A stretch of 32,078 bases of DNA. Origin: Chloroflexota bacterium (GTDB taxonomy: Bacteria; Chloroflexota; Limnocylindria; Limnocylindrales; CSP1-4). The notes below the pieces were generated by a model. It made no database searches, was not told the DNA's origin, and saw only the letters and a program-made list of their open reading frames with translations. The stretch covers positions 1-32,078 of the forward strand of contig JAJYKX010000007.1 in assembly GCA_021788175.1 (NCBI GenBank). The letters are read 5' to 3'. Position 1 is the first letter of the stretch. Every line of letters starts with the position of its first letter. Of the stretch, positions 14,872-22,229 are shown in pieces. The translations under genes were made by a program, and so were the position numbers.

Positions 14872-14900
14872 TTGCAGGCAGCGTCGTCGACCGCTAGATT
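14872..14900 (+). promoter_or_regulatory. Promoter of the trpB2 T-box transcript
   Basis: TTGCAG (14872-14877), a 17-base spacer and TAGATT (14895-14900) form a good sigma-70 type promoter. It sits directly before the T-box leader and after the thpR stop. Confidence 0.65.
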
Positions 14901-14906
14901 CCGCGA

Positions 14907-15182
14907 ACCAGTCGGTGACCGGGACGAGTACCCGTCAACCGCGGGCCACAGCGAGCCGGGGTGGTGAGAGCCGGCGCCGACGGCGGGACGGGGAATGGAC
15001 CCGCGAGACGCCAGGGCGAACCGCGTGGGGGCGCGCAGTAGTCCGGGCCGGAGGCCCCCCGTTAGCGCAGGGCAGGTTCGGCGATCAGGCACCCCGAACC
15101 GCGGAATGAGCGGCCGCCATGCGGCCGGAACGAAGGGTGGCACCACGAGGCCTCGACCTCGTCCCTCGCGGGACGGGGTCGA
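14907..15182 (+). promoter_or_regulatory. T-box riboswitch, tryptophan specific
   Basis: This leader fills the 367-base gap before trpB2. It shows the stem I landmarks GACGAGTA (AGTA motif) and GGTGGTGAGAG (distal AG loop). The specifier loop is GGGAATGGACCC with codon TGG at 14996-14998 followed by A. The conserved T-box AAGGGTGGCACCACG is at 15133-15147. The bulge TGGC would pair with a tRNA 3' end GCCA, and tRNA-Trp has discriminator G, so specifier and bulge both point to uncharged tRNA-Trp. Binding should favour the antiterminator/antisequestrator form and turn trpB2 on when tryptophan is scarce. The 5' boundary is approximate. The ATG at 14995 in the ORF track is only the specifier region. 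Confidence 0.9.
15153..15182 (+). terminator. T-box expression-platform hairpin
   Basis: TCGACCTCGTCCC and GGGACGGGGTCGA pair over 13 positions (one G-U) with loop TCGC. It directly follows the T-box sequence, as the competing hairpin should. Only a short TT-rich stretch (TTCATGT) follows and the ribosome site is 30 bases on, so control by termination is likelier than direct masking of the start, but not proven. Confidence 0.75.
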
Positions 15183-15225
15183 TTCATGTCAGGGCCGCGA
15201 GGCCGGCAGCGAGAGGTGCACCCGC

Positions 15226-16584
15226 ATGAGCGCGCAGACGAAGTTCATCCTCGATGAGTCCCGCATTCCGCGAGCCTGGTACAACATCGTGCCGGACCTG
15301 CCCGTCCCGCCCGCGCCGGTCCTCCACCCGGGCACCGGCCAGCCGATCGGGCCCGACGACCTGGCGCCGCTCTTCCCGATGGCGCTCATCGCGCAGGAGG
15401 TGAGCGGGGACCGGGATATCGAGATCCCGGGGCCGGTGCGCGACGCGTACCGCCTCTACCGGCCGGCGCCGCTCCACCGGGCCCACCGCCTCGAGCGCGC
15501 CCTCGATACCCCGGCGCACATCTACTACAAGTACGAGGGCACCAGCCCGGCGGGCAGCCACAAGCCGAACACCGCCATCGCGCAGGCGTTCTACAACCAG
15601 CAGGAGGGCGTGCGCCGGCTCGCCACCGAGACGGGTGCCGGCCAGTGGGGCAGCGCCCTGGCCTTCGCCGGCGCGCTCTTCGGGCTCGAGGTCAAGGTCT
15701 ACATGGTGCGCGCCAGCTACGACCAGAAGCCGTACCGGCGCAACCTGATGGAGCTCTACGGCGCCGAGGTGGTGGCCAGCCCGAGCCCCACCACGAGCTA
15801 TGGACGGCGCGTCCTGGAGGAGCATCCGGGCAGCCCGGGGTCGCTCGGGATCGCCATCAGCGAGGCGGTCGAGGATGCGGCCGGGCGGGACGACACGAAG
15901 TACTCCCTGGGCTCGGTGCTCAACCACGTGATGCTCCACCAGACCGTGATCGGCCAGGAGGCGATCGAGCAGATGGAGCTGGCCGGCGAGCGGCCCGACG
16001 TGATCATCGGCTGCGCCGGCGGCGGCTCCAACTTCGCGGGGCTGACCTTCCCGTTCATCGGCCAGATGCTGCGGGGCGAGGCGTCCTACCGGGTGGTCGC
16101 CGTGGAGCCGGAGGCGGCGCCGAGCCTGACCCGCGGCGTCTACGAGTACGACTTCGGCGACACGGCGCGCCTGACGCCGCTGGTCAAGATGTACACCCTC
16201 GGGCACGACTTCGTTCCCGAGCCGATCCACGCCGGCGGGCTCCGGTACCACGGGATGTCCCCGCTGGTGAGCCTGCTCAAGGCGCACGACATCATCGAGG
16301 CGCGCGCCGTCCACCAGCGGCCCACCTTCGACGCGGGCGTGCAGTTCGCGCGCACCGAGGGGATCGCCCCGGCACCCGAGTCGGCCCATGCCATCCGTGC
16401 CGCGATCGACGAGGCGCTGGATGCCCGCGAGCGTGGCGAGGCACGGGTGATCCTCTTCGGGCTCTCCGGCCACGGGCACTTCGACCTGTCGGCCTACGAG
16501 CGCTACCTGTCCGGTCAGCTGGAGGACTACGAGTACCCCGCCGACCGCGTGCGCGAGGCGCTGGCGGCCGTTCCGGTCGTCTGA
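15226..16584 (+). CDS. trpB: Tryptophan synthase beta chain, TrpB2 type
   Basis: The 452-residue PLP enzyme joins indole and serine to make tryptophan. TrpB2-type features are the long N-terminus [40 protein letters not shown], the PLP lysine in [17 protein letters not shown] and [15 protein letters not shown]. The phosphate-binding [12 protein letters not shown] and the C-terminal [20 protein letters not shown] follow. Classical TrpB1 is about 400 residues and pairs with TrpA; TrpB2 can act alone or with other indole sources. The start is ATG 15226 after GAGAGGTG; the ORF-track start at 14995 lies in the riboswitch. It is controlled by the Trp T-box. No trpA or other trp gene is in view. Confidence 0.95.
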   Translation: MSAQTKFILDESRIPRAWYNIVPDLPVPPAPVLHPGTGQPIGPDDLAPLFPMALIAQEVSGDRDIEIPGPVRDAYRLYRPAPLHRAHRLERALDTPAHIYYKYEGTSPAGSHKPNTAIAQAFYNQQEGVRRLATETGAGQWGSALAFAGALFGLEVKVYMVRASYDQKPYRRNLMELYGAEVVASPSPTTSYGRRVLEEHPGSPGSLGIAISEAVEDAAGRDDTKYSLGSVLNHVMLHQTVIGQEAIEQMELAGERPDVIIGCAGGGSNFAGLTFPFIGQMLRGEASYRVVAVEPEAAPSLTRGVYEYDFGDTARLTPLVKMYTLGHDFVPEPIHAGGLRYHGMSPLVSLLKAHDIIEARAVHQRPTFDAGVQFARTEGIAPAPESAHAIRAAIDEALDARERGEARVILFGLSGHGHFDLSAYERYLSGQLEDYEYPADRVREALAAVPVV

Positions 16585-16600
16585 GCCTCGTGATCTCGAA

Positions 16601-16692
16601 CGGGAGCCGGCCGGGCCGCGCGTCGGTCCACCGGCTCCCGGCTGCCCCGCGCCCGCCGCGCGTCGGTCCACCGGCTCCCGGCTGCCCCGCGC
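16601..16692. repeat. 38-bp direct repeat and hairpins between trpB2 and tyrA
   Basis: A 38-base segment beginning GCCGCGCGTCGG is repeated without change at 16615-16652 and 16655-16692 (period 40). CGGGAGCCGG at 16601-16610 is the exact inverse of CCGGCTCCCG at both 16631-16640 and 16671-16680, so two alternative 10-bp hairpins can form. The first, 20 bases after the trpB2 stop, may serve as its terminator. Confidence 0.8.
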
Positions 16693-16697
16693 GCGGG

Positions 16698-16703
16698 TAG
16701 ACT
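16698..16703 (+). promoter_or_regulatory. Probable -10 element, leaderless tyrA
   Basis: TAGACT ends 7 bases before the tyrA ATG and there is no ribosome binding site, which fits a transcript starting at the ATG itself. Confidence 0.4.
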
Positions 16704-16710
16704 GCCGGCC

Positions 16711-17583
16711 ATGCGGCTGGCCATCGTCGGGTTCGGGCTCATCGGGGGATCCATCGCGCGCGCCCTGGCGGCCCGGGACGCGGGCCGCTGGCACATCACG
16801 GCGTGGAGCCGTTCGGCGGACGGGCCGCGGGCCGCCCTCGCGGACGGCGCGATCGACGTCGTCGCGCCGTCTGCCGCCGGTGCGGTCGCCGAGGCCGAGC
16901 TGATCGTGCTCGCGGCGAGCCCGCTGGCGAACCTGGGCCTGGTCACGGAGATCGGACCGGCGATCGCCGCCGCGGGCGCCACCCTCTCCGACGTCACCTC
17001 GGCCCAGGGCGCGATGGCGCGGGCCGCTGCCGCCGTGCCGGGGCTGCGGCACGTGGGCGGGCATCCCATGGCGGGGATCGAGGCCCGCGGCTACGAGGCC
17101 GCACGGGCCGACCTGTTCGTGGGGCGGCCCTGGATCGTGCTCCCCGGGTCCGCGGCGCTCCCGGACGACGTGGCCCGCGTGGACGAGCTGGCATCGGCAT
17201 GCGGCGCGCGGCCCGTGGAACTGGATCCGGATGCACACGACCGGCTGGTGGCGGCGATCAGCCACCTCCCGCTGGTCGTCGCGGCCGCCCTCGCGGAGAC
17301 CGTCACCGGGACCGACGCGTGGGACGGTGCGGCGCCGCTTGCGTCGGGCGGGTGGCGGGACGCCACGCGGGTCGCCCGCGGCGACCCGGACCTCGGCGCC
17401 GGCATCGCGGCGCTCAACCGGGACCGGCTGCTGGAGTGGCTCGACCGCTTCTCCACGGTGCTGGACTCCTGGCGGGCGGATCTCGCCGGGCTGCCGCCGA
17501 CGCCGGACGCTCCCTCCACGGAGGTGCTGCGCACGCGGTTCGAGCGCGTCCGGTCGGCCCTGGAGGGCCCGGGACGGCGATGA
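16711..17583 (+). CDS. tyrA: Prephenate dehydrogenase
   Basis: The 290-residue enzyme makes 4-hydroxyphenylpyruvate from prephenate in tyrosine synthesis. The Rossmann start MRLAIVGFGLIGGSIARALA is complete. It is followed by ITAWSRS, ADLIVLAASPLANL-like strand AELIVLAASPL, DVTSAQGAM and the PDH signature GLRHVGGHPMAGIEARGYEA. It goes on to DLFVGRPWIVLPG, then LDPDAHDRLVAAISHLPLVV, with the catalytic-region His in the helical domain, and GWRDATRVARGDP. It has no chorismate mutase or ACT domain. The start ATG fits the N-terminus exactly. Its last bases overlap the next gene (ATGA). Confidence 0.93.
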   Translation: MRLAIVGFGLIGGSIARALAARDAGRWHITAWSRSADGPRAALADGAIDVVAPSAAGAVAEAELIVLAASPLANLGLVTEIGPAIAAAGATLSDVTSAQGAMARAAAAVPGLRHVGGHPMAGIEARGYEAARADLFVGRPWIVLPGSAALPDDVARVDELASACGARPVELDPDAHDRLVAAISHLPLVVAAALAETVTGTDAWDGAAPLASGGWRDATRVARGDPDLGAGIAALNRDRLLEWLDRFSTVLDSWRADLAGLPPTPDAPSTEVLRTRFERVRSALEGPGRR

Positions 17584-18218
17584 CCGGAGCGAGCGCCCGC
17601 GGGGACGAGGGGGCGGCGCAGGCCGACCGGACGGGACCCGGCGAGGAGGCGGTCCTCGGCGTGGCGCGCAGCCGGCTCTGGTCCGGGCCGGGGTGGCGCG
17701 GCGTCCGGCAGGACGGCGTGGCGGCCCTCCTCGGACTGGCGCTGGCAGGGGCCGGCTACCGGCCGCGCCGCGAGGCGGAGACGGACCCTTCCTGGAAGCA
17801 GCTGATCCCGTACCTGGTGCTCCGCGACGGGCAGCGGATCTTCCTGATGCACCGCACGAGCGCGGGAGGCGACGCGCGGCTCCACGAGCGCTTCACCGTC
17901 GGGATCGGCGGGCACATGAACCCGGGCGACGACGGGATCGAGGGCGCCCTGCGCCGGGAGTGGCACGAGGAGATGCTGGCCGGCTTCGACCCGGAGCCGC
18001 GGCTGGTGGGGCTCCTCAACGACGACACCGACCCGGTCGGCGCGGTCCACCTGGGGATCGTGTACGAGGCCGAGGCGGGCGGCCGTCCCGTGTCGATCCG
18101 GGAGACGCACAAGCTGCGGGGCGCGTTCGCCACCCCGGACGAGGCGCGGGCGGTTCGCGACCGGATGGAGACCTGGAGCCAGATCCTCCTCGACCACCTG
18201 CTGCCACCGGATCGCTGA
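17580..18218 (+). CDS. Nudix-type hydrolase
   Basis: The start is ATG 17580, overlapping the tyrA stop (ATGA). The 212 residues have a disordered first 30, then WKQLIPYLVLRDGQRIFLMH and the Nudix box region GIGGHMNPGDDGIEGALRRE followed by WHEEMLAGF. The REWHEE core keeps the metal-binding acids of REUXEE. VGLLNDDTDPVGAVHLGIVY and ETHKLRGAFATPDEARA follow, as in the phosphoesterase-like Nudix group that often sits in unlinked operons. The substrate is unknown. The long stretch to 16803 in the ORF track is a shadow of tyrA. Confidence 0.85.
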   Translation: MTGASARGDEGAAQADRTGPGEEAVLGVARSRLWSGPGWRGVRQDGVAALLGLALAGAGYRPRREAETDPSWKQLIPYLVLRDGQRIFLMHRTSAGGDARLHERFTVGIGGHMNPGDDGIEGALRREWHEEMLAGFDPEPRLVGLLNDDTDPVGAVHLGIVYEAEAGGRPVSIRETHKLRGAFATPDEARAVRDRMETWSQILLDHLLPPDR

Positions 18219-18231
18219 GCACCGGGCCGCT

Positions 18232-18273
18232 GGTGGGCGCCCACCGCCCGCCGAGTGCCGCCCACCGCCCGCC
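18232..18273. repeat. Palindrome and short direct repeat
   Basis: GGTGGGCGCCCACC (18232-18245) is a perfect 14-bp palindrome. GCCCACCGCCCGCC occurs twice, at 18239-18252 and 18260-18273. It lies between the Nudix and NfeD genes and could form an end-of-transcript hairpin. Confidence 0.5.
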
Positions 18274-18338
18274 CGGCCCGGCGGGCAATCCATCCGGCCC
18301 TTGGGGTTCGACGTAGGATGGTCGGGGAGGCACGCGTG

Positions 18339-19715
18339 ATGCGCCGAGCGATGCGCCTGGTGGCGCTCCTGTCCGCCTCGCTGGGGATGGTCCTGCTGTC
18401 GGCCGGGGCGGCGCGTGCGACTGCGCCTCGCGTCGTGGTCCTCCCGCTCACCGGGATCGTGGACCAGGTGATGGCCAGCTACGTGCACGACGGCATCGCG
18501 CACGCCACCGCGGAAGGTGCCAGCGCCGTCGTCTTCGAGATCGACACGCCCGGGGGCTCGCTCGACGCGATGCGCTCGATCACCCAGGACATCCTTGGGT
18601 CGCCCGTCCCAGTGATCACGTGGGTTGCGCCCCAGGGGGCCTGGGCGGCGAGCGCGGGCACCTTCATCACCCTCGCGGGCGCGATCGCCCTGATGGCGCC
18701 CGGCACGAACATCGGCGCTGCGTCGCCGGTCGGGTCGGGGGGCCAGACGCTCACCGGGACCGAGGCGGCGAAGACGATGAGCTTCGCGATCTCGAGCATC
18801 ACGTCGATCGCCGAGGCCCGCGGCCGGAACGTCTCGTGGGCCGTCTCGGCGGTCAGGGACGCCAGCTCGTCGTCGGCTACCGAGGCGGTCGCGGCGCACG
18901 CGGTCGACGGGATCGCCGCGACCCTGCCGGACGTGCTCGCCTACGCCTCGGGCCGCCAGGTGACCGCCGGGTCGCGCGTCGTCACGCTCGACCTCACGGG
19001 CGCGTCCGTGGAGCAGATGGCGATGAACCCGCTCCAGCAGATCCTCCACCTGCTCGCCGACCCGAACCTCGCGTTCGTCCTCTTCGTGCTCGGCGCCTAC
19101 GGCCTGATCCTGGAGTTCGTGCACCCGAACCTGGCGAGCGGGACGCTGGGCGGGATCGCCCTGATCCTCTCGTTCATCGGGTTCGGCAGCCTGCCCCTCA
19201 ACATCGCCGGGCTGCTCCTGATCGTCCTGGCGCTCGCGCTGTTCGTGCTGGACCTGACGGTCACGAGCCACGGGCTGGTGACGCTGGTCGGGCTGGGGTG
19301 CTTCATCCTGGGCGCCGGGGCGCTGTACACGCAGCCGGGGCCCGCGGGCGCCGGGATCGGCGTGGCCTGGCCGATCATCGCCGCGATGTCCGGCCTGACC
19401 GCGGCGTTCATGCTCGTGGTGGTGGCAACCGCGTGGAGACTCCGCCACCGTCCCAGGCTGCCGCTCGGGATCGGTGGGAGCTCGGCCGGCGGGACCACCT
19501 CGATCCCCGTCGGGATGCCGGCCAGCGTGCGCCGCCCGCTGGTGCCGGTCGGGACGGTCTTCGCGGGCGGCGAGGAATGGAGCGCGCGGAGCGCGGACGG
19601 CGCCGCGCTGGATCGCGGGGTCGCCGTCCGGGTCGTCGGGCAGGACGGCCTGATGCTGGTGGTGGAACGCGCCGGTCCCGAGGGGTCGGCTGAGCAGGAG
19701 GTATCCGGCCGATGA
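18339..19715 (+). CDS. NfeD family membrane serine protease (long form)
   Basis: The chosen start is ATG 18339, 8 bases after GGGGAGG. The 458 residues begin with a signal peptide (about 1-27, ending ARA). The ClpP/SppA-like protease domain (about 30-210) reads VVFEIDTPGGSLDAM, with nucleophile Ser105 in GAWAASAGTF and Lys145 in TEAAKTMSFA, spaced 40 apart as in archaeal 1510-N. Four or so transmembrane helices follow (FVLFVLGAYGLILEFVHPNL, IALILSFIGF, LLLIVLALALFVLDLTV, WPIIAAMSGLTAAFMLVVV). An OB-fold NfeD domain (VGTVFAGGEEWSARSADG) ends it. NfeD1b proteases cut slipins, and the next gene is a slipin, overlapping by 4 bases. Confidence 0.92.
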   Translation: MRRAMRLVALLSASLGMVLLSAGAARATAPRVVVLPLTGIVDQVMASYVHDGIAHATAEGASAVVFEIDTPGGSLDAMRSITQDILGSPVPVITWVAPQGAWAASAGTFITLAGAIALMAPGTNIGAASPVGSGGQTLTGTEAAKTMSFAISSITSIAEARGRNVSWAVSAVRDASSSSATEAVAAHAVDGIAATLPDVLAYASGRQVTAGSRVVTLDLTGASVEQMAMNPLQQILHLLADPNLAFVLFVLGAYGLILEFVHPNLASGTLGGIALILSFIGFGSLPLNIAGLLLIVLALALFVLDLTVTSHGLVTLVGLGCFILGAGALYTQPGPAGAGIGVAWPIIAAMSGLTAAFMLVVVATAWRLRHRPRLPLGIGGSSAGGTTSIPVGMPASVRRPLVPVGTVFAGGEEWSARSADGAALDRGVAVRVVGQDGLMLVVERAGPEGSAEQEVSGR

Positions 19716-20731
19716 ATCTCGACCCGATCGCACTTGGCGCGCTCGTGCTCGTCATCGTCGTCCTGCTGGTCCTGGTCTACCTGTCGGTCCGCATCGTCAA
19801 CGAGTACGCCCGGCTGGTGGTCTTCCGGTTCGGCCGCACCGGGCCGGACCTGGTGCGGGGGCCCGGCCTGGTCTTCCTCATCCCGATCGTGGACCGGCCG
19901 GTGACGGTGGACCTGCGCGAGCAGTTCATCGAGGTCCCCAGCCAGACCACGATCACCAAGGACAACGCCCCGATCAACGTCGACTTCCTGATCTACTGGC
20001 GCATCGTCGATCCCTTGAAGAGCGTGGTGCAGGTGGCCTACTTCGCGGGCGCCCTGCAGGGTGTGGCGACCACCACGCTGCGCGCCGTGATCGGCGACAT
20101 CCTGCTCGACGAGGTGCTCTCCAAGCGCGAGCAGATCAACGAGATCCTGCGGGCCAAGCTCGACGAGGTCACGGAGCGCTGGGGCGGCAAGGTCACCACG
20201 GTCGAGATCCGGGAGATCACCCCGCCGCGCGACGTGCAGGAGGCGATGAACCGGCAGCTCTCCGCCGAGCGGACGCGGCGCGCGGTCATCACCGAGTCGG
20301 AGGGCACGCGCCAGTCCACCATCAACGTGGCCGAGGGCGACAAGCAGTCGGCGATCCTCCGCGCCGAGGGCGATCGCCAGGCGGCGATCCTGCGGGCGGA
20401 GGGCTTCAGCGAGGCGCTGAACCGGATCTTCGCGGCCGCGAAGGGCGTGGACCAGAAGACGATGGCGCTGCAGTACCTCGACGCGCTCAAGACCCTGGGG
20501 ATGGGTCCCGCCACGAAGTTCGTGATCCCGCTCGAGTTCACCGAGCTCCTCCGGCCGATCTCCGGTTTCGTGAGCGGCGGGATGTCGACCGGCACGGGAG
20601 GCGGCGCGGGAGGCGGCGCGGCGTCCGGCGGGACGGGCAGCGGAGCGGCCGGCGTCGCCGGTGCGGCGGGGGGAGCGGAGGTGCCGGCTTCGTCCGGCGA
20701 GCCTGCCGAGCCGCCCCCTGGCGACGCATGA
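19712..20731 (+). CDS. SPFH/stomatin-like protein (slipin)
   Basis: The 339-residue protein starts at the ATG overlapping the NfeD stop, with GAGGTATCC before it. It has one N-terminal membrane helix (about 6-28: ALGALVLVIVVLLVLVYLSV) and the SPFH domain (EYARLVVFRFGRTGPDLVRG, PIVDRPVTVDLREQ, DNAPINVDFLIYWRIVDP). A coiled-coil stretch follows with repeated AEGD(R/K)Q units (VAEGDKQSAILRAEGDRQAA). Slipins form membrane scaffolds and are partners and substrates of NfeD proteases. The C-terminal 60 residues are a Gly/Ala/Thr-rich tail of low complexity, absent from most members, which may have grown by slippage. Confidence 0.95.
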   Translation: MNLDPIALGALVLVIVVLLVLVYLSVRIVNEYARLVVFRFGRTGPDLVRGPGLVFLIPIVDRPVTVDLREQFIEVPSQTTITKDNAPINVDFLIYWRIVDPLKSVVQVAYFAGALQGVATTTLRAVIGDILLDEVLSKREQINEILRAKLDEVTERWGGKVTTVEIREITPPRDVQEAMNRQLSAERTRRAVITESEGTRQSTINVAEGDKQSAILRAEGDRQAAILRAEGFSEALNRIFAAAKGVDQKTMALQYLDALKTLGMGPATKFVIPLEFTELLRPISGFVSGGMSTGTGGGAGGGAASGGTGSGAAGVAGAAGGAEVPASSGEPAEPPPGDA

Positions 20732-20837
20732 CGTCCGTGGCGGGTGCGTGACACCCGCGGGGCGCCGCGTGCCCCCGCCGGCGATCTCTCGACAGGAGGC
20801 CGCGCGTCGCCGAGAATCGGCGGATACATCCCGGGAT

Positions 20838-20858
20838 CGGGCGGGTATCATCCGCCCG
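20838..20858 (+). promoter_or_regulatory. -10 element inside an inverted repeat before cpaE-like gene
   Basis: CGGGCGG (20838-20844) and CCGCCCG (20852-20858) flank GTATCAT, whose TATCAT (20846-20851) is a plausible -10. The start codon is 37 bases on. A repressor could bind this dyad, or it may be a simple hairpin. Confidence 0.4.
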
Positions 20859-20887
20859 ACTCGAGGCACGCCGCCCAGAGAGGTCAG

Positions 20888-22081
20888 ATGGCCGCCGCCA
20901 AGATCCTGATCGTCGACGACGATCCCGACACCCAGCGGGTGCTGGGGTACACCCTGAAGCAGGAAGGGTTCGAGGTCCTCGCGGCCGTCGACGGCGCGGA
21001 GGCGCTCCGCGTCCTGGAGCGGGACCATCCCGACCTGATCCTGCTCGACATCATGCTGCCCAAGCTCGATGGCTACCAGGTGGCCGAGCGGATCCGCGCG
21101 GACGAGGGATCGACCGCGCACATCCCGATCATCATGGTCACCGCCGAGACGGACATCGAGCAGAAGGTGCGCGGCCTCCGGGCCGGTGCCGACGACTACC
21201 TCGTCAAGCCCTTCCACCCGGCGGAGCTCCTCGCCCGCATCCGCAGCCTGCTCGCCCGGTTCGCACCGCGCTACGTGGAGACGGCTCCCCAGCAGCCGGC
21301 GGCGGGCCGCGTCATGGCCTTCTACGGGGCGAAGGGCGGCGTCGGCACGACCACCCTCGCCATCAACGCGGCCATCGCGCTCCAGCGCGACCAGGGGCGG
21401 CGGGTGGCCCTGGTGGACGGCAACCTCCAGTTCGGCGACCACCGGGTCTTCCTCGACCTCGGGCTCGACCGCAAGTCGATCGTCGATGTCGTGGCGGCGC
21501 CCTCCATCGACCAGGACATCCTGAAGTCCGTGCTGATCCACCACGAGGCAGGGATCGATCTCCTGCTGGCGCCGCCGTCCCCCGAGATGGCGGAGCTCGT
21601 GAGCGCCGACCAGCACCACATGACGCAGATCATCGAGCTGCTCCGCCAGCGCTACGACTATGTGATCATCGACATCGACAAGCGCCTGGACGAGACCAAC
21701 CTCGATGTGATCGCGGCGGCCGACGTGGTCTTCGTGGTGATGACGGCCGACCTGTCCTGCCTGAAGAACGTGCGGCTGGTGCTGGAGACGATGTCGCAGC
21801 TCGGGATCGGCTCGGGGCGCGTGCAGCTGGTCCTGAACCGCTCCACCGCCTACACCGGGATCACGGTGAAGAACGCGGAGAGCGCGCTGCGGCGGCGGAT
21901 CTCGTACCAGGTGGTCAACGACTACCGGGTGGCGATCACCTCGCTCAACACGGGGGCGCCGTTCGCGGTCGCCAAGACGGACACGGCGCTCGGGAAGTCG
22001 GTGCTGGAGTTCGTCCGCCAGCTCGACCGGCTGGACACCACGGCCGCGGATGCCGCGGCGCTGGCGCCGGCGACCAGCTGA
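20888..22081 (+). CDS. Receiver-domain CpaE/TadZ-like ATPase
   Basis: The 397-residue protein starts at ATG 20888. Residues 1-125 are a complete response-regulator receiver: ILIVDDDPD (Asp10-12), phospho-site Asp54 in LILLDIMLPKLDG, Thr in IIMVTAETD and Lys in DDYLVKPFHP. Residues about 140-380 form a MinD/ParA-type ATPase with deviant Walker A YGAKGGVGTTTLAINAAIAL, then RVALVDGNLQFGDHRVFLDL, VIIDIDKRLDET and VVFVVMTADLSCLKNVRL. CpaE/TadZ proteins place Flp/Tad pilus machinery at the pole, but usually have a degenerate receiver. Here the receiver looks able to accept phosphate. No tad genes are in view, so a pilus role is inferred. Confidence 0.9.
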   Translation: MAAAKILIVDDDPDTQRVLGYTLKQEGFEVLAAVDGAEALRVLERDHPDLILLDIMLPKLDGYQVAERIRADEGSTAHIPIIMVTAETDIEQKVRGLRAGADDYLVKPFHPAELLARIRSLLARFAPRYVETAPQQPAAGRVMAFYGAKGGVGTTTLAINAAIALQRDQGRRVALVDGNLQFGDHRVFLDLGLDRKSIVDVVAAPSIDQDILKSVLIHHEAGIDLLLAPPSPEMAELVSADQHHMTQIIELLRQRYDYVIIDIDKRLDETNLDVIAAADVVFVVMTADLSCLKNVRLVLETMSQLGIGSGRVQLVLNRSTAYTGITVKNAESALRRRISYQVVNDYRVAITSLNTGAPFAVAKTDTALGKSVLEFVRQLDRLDTTAADAAALAPATS

Positions 22082-22110
22082 GGGCGCCTCGGGGGGGTTT
22101 CCCTCGTGCA

Positions 22111-22130
22111 GCCCCCGGAACCGCGGGGGC
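22111..22130 (+). terminator. Short hairpin after cpaE-like gene
   Basis: GCCCCCG and CGGGGGC form a 7-bp stem with a 6-base loop, 30 bases after the stop. No T tract. Confidence 0.35.
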
Positions 22131-22229
22131 ACCGGACGCCGGCCCGGTAAGCGCGGGTGAAGGCCGCGGCAAGCGGCGGTAGAGCCGCCGGGCGGCGGGG
22201 GTGGAGGCGTCCCTCCTACGCTCCGCGTC

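Noticed and set aside
14995-15225. N-terminal extension of TrpB2 from ATG 14995
   Set aside because: This ATG is in the T-box specifier loop; the extension overlaps the riboswitch, and TrpB2 proteins start near ATG 15226, which has a ribosome site.
17580-18218. MutT-type 8-oxo-dGTPase assignment for the Nudix gene
   Set aside because: The box is variant (GGHMNPGDDGIEGALRREWHEEM) and does not fit a specific MutT subgroup, so only the superfamily is claimed.
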